From JAFAXD01 sp963816775 (GTDB lineage Bacteria; Pseudomonadota; Alphaproteobacteria; Rhizobiales; Xanthobacteraceae), in assembly GCA_963816775.1 (NCBI GenBank), contig CAWFLX010000006.1, positions 13,672 to 77,671 on the forward strand: a DNA stretch of 64,000 nucleotides, in the 5' to 3' direction. Made by a program: the position numbers and the translations under genes. The notes below the pieces were generated by a model. It saw nothing but the letters and a program-made list of their open reading frames with translations. It was not told where the DNA came from and did no database searches. Numbering within the stretch: position 1 is the stretch's first letter; each line of letters begins with the position of its first letter. Below are positions 1 to 10,044 of the stretch, in pieces.

Positions 1-1135
1 GCAGTTCAGCTGACTCGGGTGCCGTCCGCACCGGGACGAGGGCGCCGCGCGCCGCCTGAGTGAACATGAGCATGCCGTAGTACAGGGGGGCTGCTCGATA
101 ACGGCCGCCGCCGGCACGCGCAATCGGCGTGTAGGCCTTGTCCTCCCCCGGGCGAAGATTGTGGACGCCGGCATGAAAATTGATACCGGCAGCGCCCGCC
201 GCCGCGAGCTGAAACATGAGCTCGGCGCCCCACAAGGCCGCACCGAGCGTGTCGCTTACGCCAGGCTGGCCTTCGTTGTAGACGGAATTGGCTTCGGCGA
301 TCCGAAACGGCAGCCGGTAGGTGCGGCTATCCTGCTTGAGTTGCTCGAGCGCCGGTACGATTTGTTGGTCGGAGCGCAAGAGCTTCGCGAGTCCCACGTG
401 CGGCGCTCCGGCTGGTCCGTCGGCATAATAGTGACGCGTCAAAAGCACGAGCCCGGCAGGATCGCCCTTGGCCAATGCTCCGACCCAGGCGGTTTCCGCC
501 GCAACGTCCGGTCCGGCGAAGCGGGCATCGGGCACGCGCGCTCGGATTGCATCGTGGAATAGCCGCCATTCGGTCAGAAAGGCCGCCACGTCGTAAGTGT
601 TCGGTCGCACCGCCGTCCAGCGCCCGAAGCCATCCGGCTCGTTGCCGATCTGGAAGGCCAACAGATGATCGCCGACCGCGCGCGTGACGTAGGCCGCCTC
701 GTCGGCGGCTTGCTCCGGCGTGCCCCGCGCCAGATTGAGTCCGTAGATGAGCTTCCATCCCAGCATCCGCAGCACCGCGGCCAGCTGGTCGATGCTCGCG
801 GGCGTCAGTACGAAGCTCTGCTGCGACGCCGGCGGGTCGCGGCTACGCCAGACCGTGTGTTCGCTAGTGTTGCCGCCGATGCGGATGACGCCGTTCGGAC
901 CGAGCCGGCGGACAAGCCCGAGCACCGAGGTGTTGCCCAGCGTGAAAAAATCACCGCCGGCCAGGGCTGAGGATTCGTAGCTCAGTCCAATGAAATCGGG
1001 TGCGATTTGCGTTCCCGTAGCCTCGTAGGCAATCGAAGCGCGAACGCTGAACTCGGTCTGGGCGCAACTAAACCGATCCGAACACAGCCCGATGGCCGCG
1101 CTTGTTACCCCGGTCAAAAAGCTCCGGCGCCGCAT
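1..1135 (-). CDS. Exported GH79-like glycoside hydrolase (3' end off the window)
   Basis: The gene runs off the left edge; about 378 codons are visible and the C-terminal part is missing. The N terminus starts MRRRSFL and continues into an Ala/Gly-rich stretch, which fits a Tat signal peptide, so the enzyme is probably exported. The body resembles the (beta/alpha)8 domain of GH79 beta-glucuronidase/heparanase-type enzymes: IRIGGNTSEH near residue 85, a probable acid/base Glu166 in IGNEPDG, and a probable nucleophile Glu281 in IAEANSVYNEG. The substrate would be a glucuronide or uronic-acid glycan by family, but this is inference. It is transcribed divergently from the molybdenum hydroxylase gene at 1278. 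The ATG at 1135 is the natural start because the Tat motif follows at once. Confidence 0.72.
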   Translation of the reverse strand, partial: MRRRSFLTGVTSAAIGLCSDRFSCAQTEFSVRASIAYEATGTQIAPDFIGLSYESSALAGGDFFTLGNTSVLGLVRRLGPNGVIRIGGNTSEHTVWRSRDPPASQQSFVLTPASIDQLAAVLRMLGWKLIYGLNLARGTPEQAADEAAYVTRAVGDHLLAFQIGNEPDGFGRWTAVRPNTYDVAAFLTEWRLFHDAIRARVPDARFAGPDVAAETAWVGALAKGDPAGLVLLTRHYYADGPAGAPHVGLAKLLRSDQQIVPALEQLKQDSRTYRLPFRIAEANSVYNEGQPGVSDTLGAALWGAELMFQLAAAGAAGINFHAGVHNLRPGEDKAYTPIARAGGGRYRAAPLYYGMLMFTQAARGALVPVRTAPESAEL

Positions 1136-1277
1136 CAATGGATCTCGCCGATGTACAAGTGGGCGCTACGGCCAAAGTCATGACCGCCCCGCCGTCATAC
1201 TTTCTATGCCCGCTTCTGGCACAAAGCGGCGCAGTGTGCGATGTCCGCTGTCGGGTTGACGTTGAAGAGAGCACCCA

Positions 1278-3615
1278 ATGGGAAAATATGGCATCGGGCA
1301 ACCTGTCTTGCGGTTTGAAGATCGGCGCTTGCTGCAGGGCCAGGGGCGTTACATCCAGGATGTGAACCTTCCCGGTCAGGCCTACGCAATTTTCCTGCGT
1401 TCGCTCCATGCGCACGCGAAGATTGTCAGCATCGATACCGCAGCGGCAAAGGCGCTCCCCGGCGTGGTCGCGATCTTTACGGGGGCCGACTACGCGGCAG
1501 ATGGGCTCGGCATGCCGAAGGTCAGCATGGCACGTAAGCGGCCGGACGGGTCGCCGATGTTTGCGCCCGCACGACCCGCTCTATGCATCGATCGCGTCCG
1601 TTACGTCGGAGATCCAGTGGCAATGGTCGTCGCCGAGACCGTGACACAAGCCATGGATGCGGCCGAGCGTATCACCGTCGCATACGATCCGCTTCCATCG
1701 GTTACCGCAACGGCCGGGGCGACGCTGCCGGGCGCGCCAGCCGTGTGGGACGAATGTCCAGACAACATCTCGAATTTCATCGAGCGGGGTAACAAGGCCG
1801 CCACGGATGCGGCATTTGCAAAGGCTACGCGGATCATTCGCCGTCGCTATGTGATTACGCGCGTCCACGCCCAATATCTTGAGCCGCGCGGAGCGTTGGG
1901 TGTTCATGACCCGACGGAGGATCGATTGACGCTCTATGCCGACGTCCAATATCCGCATCGCGTGCGTCAAATGTTGGCGCAGTCGGTGTTCCGTTTGCCC
2001 GAAAGCAAGGTGCGCGTGATCAGCGGCGACGTCGGCGGCGGATTTGGCACCAAAGGCTGGCAATACGTCGAGCATCGGCTCACGCTGTGGGCAGCGCGCA
2101 GACTGGGGCGGCCAGTAAAATGGATTTGCGAGCGTTCCGAGGCCGTAATGGCCGACGAACATGGTCGCGACAACATTGGCGACGTCGAATTGGCGCTCGA
2201 CGCCGACAACAAGTTCGTCGGCTTGCGGCTGCATATGTTGGCCAATATCGGTGCCTACGTCGGCTCCGACCGCAACTTGCTGTCGCCCTTCGGGATGATC
2301 GGAACAATCAACGGCGTGTACCGTATTCCGTCCGCCTACGTGCAAGTCATCGGGCTTCTTTCAAACACAAACCCGACGGCGCCCTATCGGGGCGCCGGCC
2401 GCCCCGAGGCCATTTACCTGATCGAGCGGCTGATTGACGATGCGGCGCGGGAGCTCAACGTCGACCGTATCGAGCTGCGACGCATCAACATGCTTCCACC
2501 TTCGTCGCTTCCTTATCAAAGCCCGCTTGGTCCCTACTACGACTGCGGTGAATTCGAAAAAAACCTCGATTTGGCTTTGAAGCTTGCCGATGTGGATGGT
2601 TTTGCCGGCCGCCGACAAGCTTCGCAGAAACGCGGCAAACTGCGTGGTCTGGGGATAGCAAACGCGATCGAACAGGCGGCGGGGACAATCCAACCGGAGT
2701 ATGCGGAGATTCGCTTCAACCCGAGCGGAACTGCAATGCTGCTGATGGGTACCAAGGCTCAGGGACAAGGGCACGAGACCGCGTTCAAACAGATTCTGCA
2801 CGAGCGCCTCGGGATCGATCCGAATGAGGTCCAGTTCATCGACGGCGACACCGACCGCGTTGCATTCGGGATGGGTACCAACGGATCGAGGTCAATCGTC
2901 CTTGGCGGTTCCGCGCTCTATGTTGCAGCCGGGAAGGTCATCGATAAGGGAAAGCGAATCGCGGCTCACCTGCTCGAGGCGAGTGTTGGGGACATCGAGT
3001 TCATGGATGGCGCATTTCGGATCGCGGGCACCGACAAAGCTGTTGGCTTGAAGGAGGTGGCGATTGCTTCGTTCCAACCCGCGCGCGTTCCGGCCGGGCT
3101 GGAACTTGGATTATACGAGAACGCAACGTACCTCGCAGAAAAGGATACGTTTCCAAATGGCTGTCACATCGTCGAAGTCGAAATCGACCCTGACACGGGC
3201 CATGTGCAGCTCGATCGCTACGCCGTCGTCGACGACGTTGGTACTGTGATCAATCCGATCGGGCTCAAGGGCCAGATTCACGGCGGCGTGGCGCAAGGGG
3301 TTGGGCAAATTCTGATGGAACAGGTGGTATGGGACAACGAGTTCAGGTCAGCTCTTGACCGCAAGTTTTCTCGATTACGCAATGCCACGCGCTGATACGT
3401 TGACCAACGTGACGATCGAGAGCAATCCCGTACCAACTCGATATAATCCGCTCGGTGCCAAAGGCGCCGGAGAAGCAGGCACTGTCGGCGCTCTGCCGGC
3501 GACGATGAATGCCATCATGGATGCACTCACCAGCGTGGGTGTGCGCGAGCTCGATATGCCCGCCACCAGCGGGCGCGTCTGGACAGCCATCCAAAAAGCG
3601 CGAGACGCCGTCTAG
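1278..3615 (+). pseudogene. Xanthine dehydrogenase/CoxL-like molybdopterin subunit, frameshifted
   Basis: Two adjoining frames together encode a molybdopterin-binding large subunit of the xanthine oxidase family, about 779 codons, the same length as the intact paralogue at 61476-63818. The first frame carries GDVGGGFG near residue 250 and the loop PYRGAGRPE near 370, which matches the form II CoxL-type AYRGAGR signature. Reading breaks at about 3342: the paralogue has YDRASGQLL, here WDNE is followed by an extra T and then SGQLLTASFLDYAMPRAD in the next frame. Without correction the product stops at 3395 and loses the C-terminal catalytic Glu in KGAGEAGT. No FAD or Fe-S subunit gene lies beside it. 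It may be a real pseudogene or a one-base sequence error. Confidence 0.85.
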
Positions 3616-3828
3616 ATGCAAATGATGAAAACCGCCATGCAATTTCTGTTTTGGCGAGGCTGCTATGTCACGGGATCGAAAGGATGCCCACCCAACCGCG
3701 CTCAAAGCCATCGATGCCAATCGCCGGCGGTCGTGACAATCTCGTAGCACTAGGCGTCGGTCCCAGCGCTTGATTGCGGAGCGGCGGCATCGTTGCGGAC
3801 GCTACCCCATAACATGGAGAAAAACGTC

Positions 3829-4191
3829 ATGAGGAACCTGCTGCTCGCAATCGCAATTGGTTGCGCTTGCCCGGCCCTGGTCACGACTGCCGACGCCCGG
3901 TCCTCGTACGACGGCGCCTGGAGCCTTATCTTTTACACGCAACGCGGAGCATGCGATCAGAGCTACAATTTCCTGGTGAACATAACTAACGGCGTCGTGA
4001 CGAGTCCTGCCTTTCCGAAGTTCAGGGGATACGTGGCGGCTTCCGGCGCGGTTCGCGCGTCCGTGAGCGTCCGCGACAAGTACGCCTCTGGATCGGGCAG
4101 GCTAGCGGGAAACTCGGGTCGCGGAAGCTGGAGCGGCCACTCCGGGCGTGAGCGTTGCACCGGTTCTTGGGTCGCGCAGCGGAACGGCTAA
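3829..4191 (+). CDS. Small exported protein of unknown function
   Basis: A protein of about 120 residues with a clear Sec-type signal peptide (MRNLLLAIAIG, cleavage probably after TADARS). The mature part is Gly/Ser/Arg-rich with two or three cysteines and a repeated SG-R pattern near the C terminus. The ATG at 3829 is chosen over upstream TTG 3793 and ATG 3814 because GGAG lies 9 nt before it and the signal peptide begins there. I do not recognise a catalytic motif. Similar short secreted proteins occur in rhizobia-like genomes, but I assign no function. Confidence 0.65.
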   Translation: MRNLLLAIAIGCACPALVTTADARSSYDGAWSLIFYTQRGACDQSYNFLVNITNGVVTSPAFPKFRGYVAASGAVRASVSVRDKYASGSGRLAGNSGRGSWSGHSGRERCTGSWVAQRNG

Positions 4192-4231
4192 TGCTGGGAG
4201 AGCCAAATCAAATTTGCTAACGCGCGCGAAG

Positions 4232-5389
4232 TCATGCGCACGAATGCGCGGTGAGTTTGTCGAGGAAGGCGCTGCACGCTTCGAGCTGCGTGATCGCAAT
4301 GTACTCGTCGGCTTTGTGTGCCTGATCGATCGAGCCCGGGCCGACCACCACCGTCGGGATGCCGGACAAGGCAAACAGTCCGGCCTCGGTGCCAAAAGCG
4401 ACCTTACTATGCTCATTGCGGCCAGCGAGCGTCTTGCCTAGCCCGACGACATCGAACGCGACCGGCGTCTCGAGGCCTGGCCAGCCAGATTTGGGTTCGA
4501 AAACGATGCGCGCTGCCGGATCGACCACCTGCATCTCGGGCTCGAGCTGCTCGCGCGCAAACGCCATTACCTCCTCCACCAGGCCATCCACGTCGTCGGC
4601 GGCGAGCGGACGGAACTCGAATTCGAACGTACAGAGGTCGGGCACGATGTTGAGCGCCGCGCCGCCGTGTACGACTCCGCTGTTTGCGGTCGTGTAAGGC
4701 ACGTCATACAGCGGATCGCGCGCGCCAGAACGTGCCAGGCGGACGCTGATGTCGCGGATCTTCGCGATTAGGCGCGCGGCATATTCGACCGCGTTGACCC
4801 CATGGGGCGCGAGCGAGGAGTGGCAGCTCTTGCCGTGCACGGTGACGCGGAACGCGCGCTGGCCCTTGTGTCCGATCACCACGCCCATTTCGGTCGGCTC
4901 ACCGACAAAGCAGGCCGCCGGTTTCACCTTGGCGCGTTCGAGGCGCGCGATCATGCTGCGCACGCCGACGCATCCAACCTCCTCGTCGTACGAGAACGCG
5001 AGGTGGATCGGCCGCGCGAGCCGCGCTGCGAGCATATCCGGCACGGCCGCGAGGCAGCAGGCGTCGAACCCCTTCATGTCGGCCGCGCCGCGGCCGTAGA
5101 GCCGGCCGTTGCGCTCGGTCAGCCGGAACGGGTCGTTCGACCATGACTGCCCGTCGACCGGGACCACGTCCGTATGACCCGAGAGGATGATCCCCGGCAC
5201 GTCGGGCGGCCCGATCGTCGCCCACAAATTGGCTTTGGTGCCGCTTTCATCGGGTATGCGCTCATGCGTCACGCCAAACCGGTCGAGATAGGCCTCGACC
5301 CATTCGACCAACGCAAGGTTCGAGTTGCGGCTCGTCGTGTCAAAGCCGACGAGCGCTTCGAGGATTTCGATGGTCCGCTGCGCGCGCAC
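4232..5389 (-). CDS. argE: Acetylornithine deacetylase (M20 metallopeptidase family)
   Basis: This cytoplasmic dinuclear-zinc amidohydrolase would remove the acetyl group from N-acetylornithine in arginine synthesis. The M20 metal ligands are visible in order: His/Asp in SGHTDVVPV, Asp in GRGAADMKG, the Glu-Glu pair in YDEEVGC (general base and ligand), Glu in VGEPTEM, and a late His in IDQAHKADEY. The dimerisation-domain motif HGKSCHSS is also present. The length of 385 residues is normal for ArgE. The start is GTG at 5389. ArgE-like proteins also act on other N-acyl amino acids, and there are no arginine genes beside it, so the exact substrate is less sure than the family. Confidence 0.85.
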   Translation of the reverse strand: MRAQRTIEILEALVGFDTTSRNSNLALVEWVEAYLDRFGVTHERIPDESGTKANLWATIGPPDVPGIILSGHTDVVPVDGQSWSNDPFRLTERNGRLYGRGAADMKGFDACCLAAVPDMLAARLARPIHLAFSYDEEVGCVGVRSMIARLERAKVKPAACFVGEPTEMGVVIGHKGQRAFRVTVHGKSCHSSLAPHGVNAVEYAARLIAKIRDISVRLARSGARDPLYDVPYTTANSGVVHGGAALNIVPDLCTFEFEFRPLAADDVDGLVEEVMAFAREQLEPEMQVVDPAARIVFEPKSGWPGLETPVAFDVVGLGKTLAGRNEHSKVAFGTEAGLFALSGIPTVVVGPGSIDQAHKADEYIAITQLEACSAFLDKLTAHSCA

Positions 5390-5581
5390 TACCGCCGTGT
5401 TGATGTGGCTGATCAGCCCGCATCATAGCAGTCTCAGCGCGCCTCTCAAGGCGGCGGCGCCACTGGCGATGGGATGGTCAGCTAGCGGAACACTCAACTC
5501 GCACAGGCAGCGGCGCCAACCCAGGGCGCGTAGCCTGCATACATGCGCGCTGCCCGTTCGAGCGCCGCGCGCGAAAGTGCT

Positions 5582-6559
5582 TCAGTTGGTGTGGATGTTC
5601 AGTTCCGTCACCAGCTGCGCGTATTTCGCGGAGTCGGCGCGCGCGAGATTGCCGATGGCGTCGGGATCGCCGCCGACCGGCTCGACTGCGCCCTTGGTGA
5701 AGTTCTCGAGCAGCTTGCCGTCCTTGAGCGCGATGTTCATCTCGGCGTTGAGCTTGGCGATGATCGGCGTCGGCGTGCCGGGCGGAGCGAATGCCGCGTA
5801 CCAAGCCTCGAGCACGACGCCCTTGAAGCCTGACTCCTCGAATGTCGGCACTTCCGGCAGCGTCGGCGCACGCTTGGCGGAGGAGGCCGCCAGCAGCTTG
5901 ATCGTGCCCGCCTGGTAATGCGGCATCATCGAGGTCGGTCCGAGGATCGCCGTCTTCACGTGCGCGGCGATCAGATCGTTGATCGCCTGGCCGGCGCCGC
6001 GATAGGGCACGTGGTCCAACTTGATGTTCGCTTCGCGCTTGAACCACTCGGCCAGCACGTGTTGGTTCGATCCGACGCCGGATGTTGCGACGCCGAGCCC
6101 GGGATTAGCCTTCACGTAGGCAACGAGTTCCTGCAGCGTGTTGATGCCGAGGGAGGAATGCGCTGCCAGGATCTGGGGCTGACGGCCGAGATAGCAAATC
6201 GGGGACAGCTCCTTGGTGTAGTCGTAGCTCAAGTGCATGATGTGCGGGGCGCTCGCCGCATTGTCGTTGGTGATCAGCACCGTATAGCCGTCCGGCGGGC
6301 TCTTGAGCGCCGCATCCATGCCGACCGTTCCGCCGGCGCCGGTGCGGTTCTCGACCACGACCTGCTGGCCGAGACTTCGCGTCAGGACGTCGCCGAGCTG
6401 GCGCGCGACAAAGTCGATGGCCCCGCCCGGCGCGAGCGGGACGATGAATTTGATGGTTCGGTTTGGATAATCCTGCGCGCGCGAAGCCTTGGCGCCCAAG
6501 CCAAGCGAAGCCGCCGCCGCTGTCGAAGCCACAAAGCTGCGGCGTGTGATCCTCCTCAT
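5582..6559 (-). CDS. Bug/TctC-family periplasmic solute receptor
   Basis: A tripartite tricarboxylate transporter (TTT) receptor-type binding protein for small carboxylates or related organic anions. It has a Tat-like N terminus (MRRITRRSFV), then the family pattern YPNRTIKFIVPLAPGG, VVENRTGAGG, PPDGYTVL and VPYRGAGQAINDL. The ATG at 6559 is preceded by GGGAGG with suitable spacing, which decides it against a start further upstream. No TctA or TctB membrane genes are nearby, so it is an orphan receptor, as is common in this family. The ligand cannot be read from the sequence. Confidence 0.88.
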   Translation of the reverse strand: MRRITRRSFVASTAAAASLGLGAKASRAQDYPNRTIKFIVPLAPGGAIDFVARQLGDVLTRSLGQQVVVENRTGAGGTVGMDAALKSPPDGYTVLITNDNAASAPHIMHLSYDYTKELSPICYLGRQPQILAAHSSLGINTLQELVAYVKANPGLGVATSGVGSNQHVLAEWFKREANIKLDHVPYRGAGQAINDLIAAHVKTAILGPTSMMPHYQAGTIKLLAASSAKRAPTLPEVPTFEESGFKGVVLEAWYAAFAPPGTPTPIIAKLNAEMNIALKDGKLLENFTKGAVEPVGGDPDAIGNLARADSAKYAQLVTELNIHTN

Positions 6560-6760
6560 TCTATCCTCCCTGGCGTTTTTCTCGGCCTTTTCGGCCTTTT
6601 GGTCGTGCATTCTACAAGTCGCGCGGGCGCTTTTTCCAGCCCTGTGCAACCGCGCCAGTGCCGTTCTGAGCGATGCCCGCTCGCTGTTGCGAAACCGGGA
6701 CGGCACCGGGCGGGCTGAGAGCTTGTGGCAAACCACCGCAGCGCCGGCGACCGATCGAGC

Positions 6761-7690
6761 TTACGGCAGCGGCTGCTCCGCCGACAGCGTCACCAGCGCC
6801 TGATAACTCGCGTCCTCGATCAACGAACTGTCATACACAGCCGTGAAATGTGAAATCAGGCCCTGACCATCGAGCGCAATGGCGGTGATGCCGCGCTTCA
6901 TTGGAAAAGTCGCCGCCGGCGTCCATTCGTAACCGCCGCCCATGTCGCCGCCGACCACGTGAACCAGTTTGGAATCCTTAGCGTACGGAACCTTCGCAAT
7001 CGCGCGATTAAGATAGCGCGTGATCGCCAGCTTGCCGAGGATCTGCGCGTGTAGCGCCATGTCCTCGTAAATGGCGTCGGGCGTCAACAGCGCAGCTGCT
7101 GCCGCGACGTCGCCGGCGGCCAGTGCATCAGCCAACGTCTTCGACACCTGCGCAATCTTGCCGCTCGCGTTACCTATGTCGTCGGCAAAGGCGGTAGGGT
7201 AAGTCGGCTTCACTACATTTTTCACGTTGGAGGAGCGGCCGTCCCAATAATCCATCCAGCGGACGATCTTGCCGTCATCGTCGAAAGACACGGCGCCCAG
7301 GATGCGTAGTTCGCGGCCGAACAGTTCCGGCGTGTCGGCAAAGAACACCAACGCACTCTTGCGATCCCCGTAGATCGCCCACGGATAGGAGAGGGCGGTC
7401 GCCGGCTTGGCCGGGAAAAGGTGAAACACCTTGTCGAGCGAATCCCAGGTCGGCCAGATGCCGCCCGACGTCGCGTCGATGTAGAGCACCTTCTCGCGCG
7501 CGAAATGCACCATCATCTCGTCAGGCTTGTGGAGGCTCTTCGCGACAAAGAAAACGCGGAAGAAATCGTTGACGTCCTTCGTCGCGTGCGAGGCATCGTT
7601 GATGTCGGGGTAAGGCAACGAGGTTTGTGCGTTCGCCGTGACCGACAGGCCAACTCCGGCCGCAACCATAAGTGCAAACAGCTTGCTCAT
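6761..7690 (-). CDS. Exported protein with two SnoaL/NTF2-like domains
   Basis: The protein starts with a Sec signal peptide (MSKLFALMVAAGVGLSVTANA) and has about 309 residues. The mature part looks like two NTF2/SnoaL-like folds: the first around residues 35-165 (DFFRVFFVAKS...MDYWDGRS), the second around 180-300 (LADALAAGDVAAAAALLTPDAIYED...SHFTAVYDSS). Such folds host ester/amide chemistry or ligand binding; no specific reaction can be assigned. AAGGAA before ATG 7690 supports the start. It lies alone between a Bug receptor and a protease, on the same strand. Confidence 0.7.
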   Translation of the reverse strand: MSKLFALMVAAGVGLSVTANAQTSLPYPDINDASHATKDVNDFFRVFFVAKSLHKPDEMMVHFAREKVLYIDATSGGIWPTWDSLDKVFHLFPAKPATALSYPWAIYGDRKSALVFFADTPELFGRELRILGAVSFDDDGKIVRWMDYWDGRSSNVKNVVKPTYPTAFADDIGNASGKIAQVSKTLADALAAGDVAAAAALLTPDAIYEDMALHAQILGKLAITRYLNRAIAKVPYAKDSKLVHVVGGDMGGGYEWTPAATFPMKRGITAIALDGQGLISHFTAVYDSSLIEDASYQALVTLSAEQPLP

Positions 7691-7922
7691 TGTCGTTCCT
7701 TCCCATGACACGCACTGTTTTCGCCACGCCGGATTGTTCCGGCCACGACAAAACATGGCACGCCGGCTCACGGCGGAACAAGGCGGCAGATCGCCGAAGA
7801 ATTCGCAGCTGATGAGCGCGCTCGACATTCCTCATCGGCATTTGGAAGATGCGTCGATGTCCGCTTCACGGTGCCTAATCCCGACCTTCCGGCGGATTCA
7901 TGCCTTCACGCGCACAATCGCT

Positions 7923-8669
7923 TCAATCGGATCGCAGCAGCTCGGCAATCGCTTTCTCGAACTGACCGGCGGAACATGCGTAGCCGAGTCGCTCTTTTTG
8001 GTTTCCACCCGAACCAATTCCAATCACAGAAAACGTCCCATCGATCTTGGCAAAGATAGGCGCTCCTGAATAACCCTTATCTGTGAGGCACCGATACAGG
8101 AAGGTCTGGTCATCGCGTTCGCTCACCCAGCAATCGCGAGCTATTGAAGGCAAGTACTTGCGATCCACCCCGTATCCGATCTGCATGAACGGACCTGCCG
8201 TCCGCAACTGCGAGCGGTTCAGAGACTTTATTGAAACAGGTTTTGCCGAAAGCGAATTTTTGAGAACGATGATCCCCCAATCGCTGGCGACATTTTCAAC
8301 TTTGAACTCACCTGGAAGGTAGTTCGGTGAGATGACAGTCCGTTCGGCGACTGCGTGTTCGGCGGGCACGCCTCGTGCGAGCCCAACAGAAAAGTGGACA
8401 TTGCCGGGTATTGCTTGAAATAGGCAGTGCGCGGCTGTGAGTACCAATTTGGGTGCGACAAGAGTTCCGGTGCAAAACTCTCTGGATTGGAAATTCAAGA
8501 TCGTATTGACCGTTCCCACCGCCGAGATTGGCCAAACTGATGGATCGGCTATTTCACCGTAGTGTTGATCGGCGTTGGGCGAGGCTTGAGTGGCACTTTG
8601 CGCCAAACCGACTGCTGGCGCAGAGACGATTGCGACGAGCGCCAAAATAGCGAGCCACGTGCTATGCAT
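7923..8669 (-). CDS. Secreted trypsin-like serine protease
   Basis: The protein of about 248 residues begins with a signal peptide (MHSTWLAILALVAIVSAPAVG). It has the S1 peptidase order of catalytic residues: His in LTAAHCLF, Asp in ASDWGIIVL, Ser in KGYSGAPIF. The serine motif is GYSGAP rather than the common GDSGGP; this is closer to V8/HtrA-like relatives and still has the nucleophile. Cysteines in FCTGTL/AAHC and DCWV/YRC could form disulfides. The start at ATG 8669 is chosen because it opens the signal peptide; the ribosome site is weak. It probably acts in the periplasm or outside the cell. Confidence 0.82.
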   Translation of the reverse strand: MHSTWLAILALVAIVSAPAVGLAQSATQASPNADQHYGEIADPSVWPISAVGTVNTILNFQSREFCTGTLVAPKLVLTAAHCLFQAIPGNVHFSVGLARGVPAEHAVAERTVISPNYLPGEFKVENVASDWGIIVLKNSLSAKPVSIKSLNRSQLRTAGPFMQIGYGVDRKYLPSIARDCWVSERDDQTFLYRCLTDKGYSGAPIFAKIDGTFSVIGIGSGGNQKERLGYACSAGQFEKAIAELLRSD

Positions 8670-9040
8670 TTCGTTCGCACACAGCCCAGCCGATCCATGC
8701 CCCGCACACCTTCGACTTACCGGTGCGAAGCCAAATCTGCAAGATCGTCTCCCAATCAACGGCAGACGGAAGCCACGAAACATGACAGTTCCCCGTGCGA
8801 TGGAAGGCTGGATCGAAGCGCTCCAGAGAGACGGGCGCGACCAAAAATTGTATACCCTTTGTATTATCAGGGCGGGGAGCGCCGCAAGCATCCGGCTTAC
8901 ACGAGGCCAACGAGCCGACAGTGTGCCCATGTCTTCTGTCGAGAAGATGACCTCACGGCCACTTGCATGGGCTTTGAGGCTGATAGCCAAATTGACAGCC
9001 CGCAGATTGTGCTCGCGCCTCACACGAGGAGATACGACAC
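8670..9040. other. Intergenic region, no gene seen
   Basis: This 371-bp stretch separates the protease from the divergent esterase gene. Open frames on both strands lack family resemblance and ribosome sites. It should contain both promoters. GAGGAG at about 9026-9031 serves the GTG start at 9041. Confidence 0.5.
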
Positions 9041-9925
9041 GTGATCAGCGAGCGTGACCGTCAGATTCTGGAACAGCTGCCAGGCTGGAATCCCGCCGAA
9101 GATATTGCCGCGCAGCGCCGCGCCTGGGAGGAATTGGCGGTCGCGTACAACCAGGATCTCCCCGCTATTGGTGGGCTCGAAGAAAATGTCGAGCTACGCC
9201 CGGGCCTTTGCACCGACGTAGCGGTGCCCATGGGTGCCGGTCGACATCCGGTGGCGATCTACCTGCACGGCGGTGGTTGGGCGTTCGGCAGCCCAACCTC
9301 GTTCCGAAAGCTCGGGATGCAGTTTGCCGAAGCAGGGTATCTGACGTTCGTCCTCGACTATCGGCTCGCCCCCGAGCATCCGTTCCCGGCCGCACTCGAG
9401 GACGCGATTTTCGCCATTCGATGGGCGACTGACAACGCGCGTCGGTGGAATGGCGACGGTCAGCGGATCGCGATCGGTGGCGATTCCGCGGGCGCGAACC
9501 TGGCAGTCAGTGCGCTCATCTCGAGCGCTCCCGAGGTGCGCTCGCCGGTGCAGGCCGCAGTTCTCTTCTACGGTGCATACGATCTCAAGGCGACGGCGGA
9601 GCGCACCCGCTCGATTCCCGGACTTCAACGGCAATTGAGCACGTACGTTTCCGGCATCGACGGGTTACTCGACGATCCACGCGTAAGCCCCCTCAAAGCG
9701 GTGGCGCCGGGCATACTTCCACCGTGTTTCATTATCGGAGCAGGCGACGACTCCTGGTGTCTTGCCGACTCGTTGACGCTTGGCCAGGCCTTGTCAGCCG
9801 CGGCGAGCCCCTACGAGCTGCACGTGATGGAAGGAATGCCGCACGGCTTCATGCAGATGAGCGCGCTTGACGGATGCCGCGCGGCAATGCGCTTGATGTG
9901 GGACTTCCTGGCACGCAACGTCTGA
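9041..9925 (+). CDS. Alpha/beta hydrolase of the HSL (hormone-sensitive lipase) family
   Basis: A carboxylesterase-type hydrolase of 294 residues. The oxyanion-hole motif YLHGGGWAFGS is near residue 75, the nucleophile elbow GGDSAGANLAVS near 147, the probable Asp in IGAGDDSWCLADS, and the catalytic His in MPHGFMQM. This order fits the HSL/GDXG group. It resembles arylformamidase-like and acylesterase proteins, so the substrate is open. The start is GTG at 9041, supported by GGAG 9 nt upstream. No signal peptide, so probably cytoplasmic. Confidence 0.85.
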   Translation: MISERDRQILEQLPGWNPAEDIAAQRRAWEELAVAYNQDLPAIGGLEENVELRPGLCTDVAVPMGAGRHPVAIYLHGGGWAFGSPTSFRKLGMQFAEAGYLTFVLDYRLAPEHPFPAALEDAIFAIRWATDNARRWNGDGQRIAIGGDSAGANLAVSALISSAPEVRSPVQAAVLFYGAYDLKATAERTRSIPGLQRQLSTYVSGIDGLLDDPRVSPLKAVAPGILPPCFIIGAGDDSWCLADSLTLGQALSAAASPYELHVMEGMPHGFMQMSALDGCRAAMRLMWDFLARNV

Positions 9926-10044
9926 GCAACGCGGGCGCGGGGACGCCTCTTCGGGTCGCAGGGCCTATCGCCCGCGCTTTGGGACTAGAGATGCCGCCGA
10001 CGAAGCTTGCGCGCGCGGACGATGTGATCAACTAGCTAGCGTCC

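Noticed and set aside
9931..9975. Inverted repeat GCGGGCG/CGCCCGC between convergent genes
   Set aside because: The loop is about 31 nt and there is no T tract.
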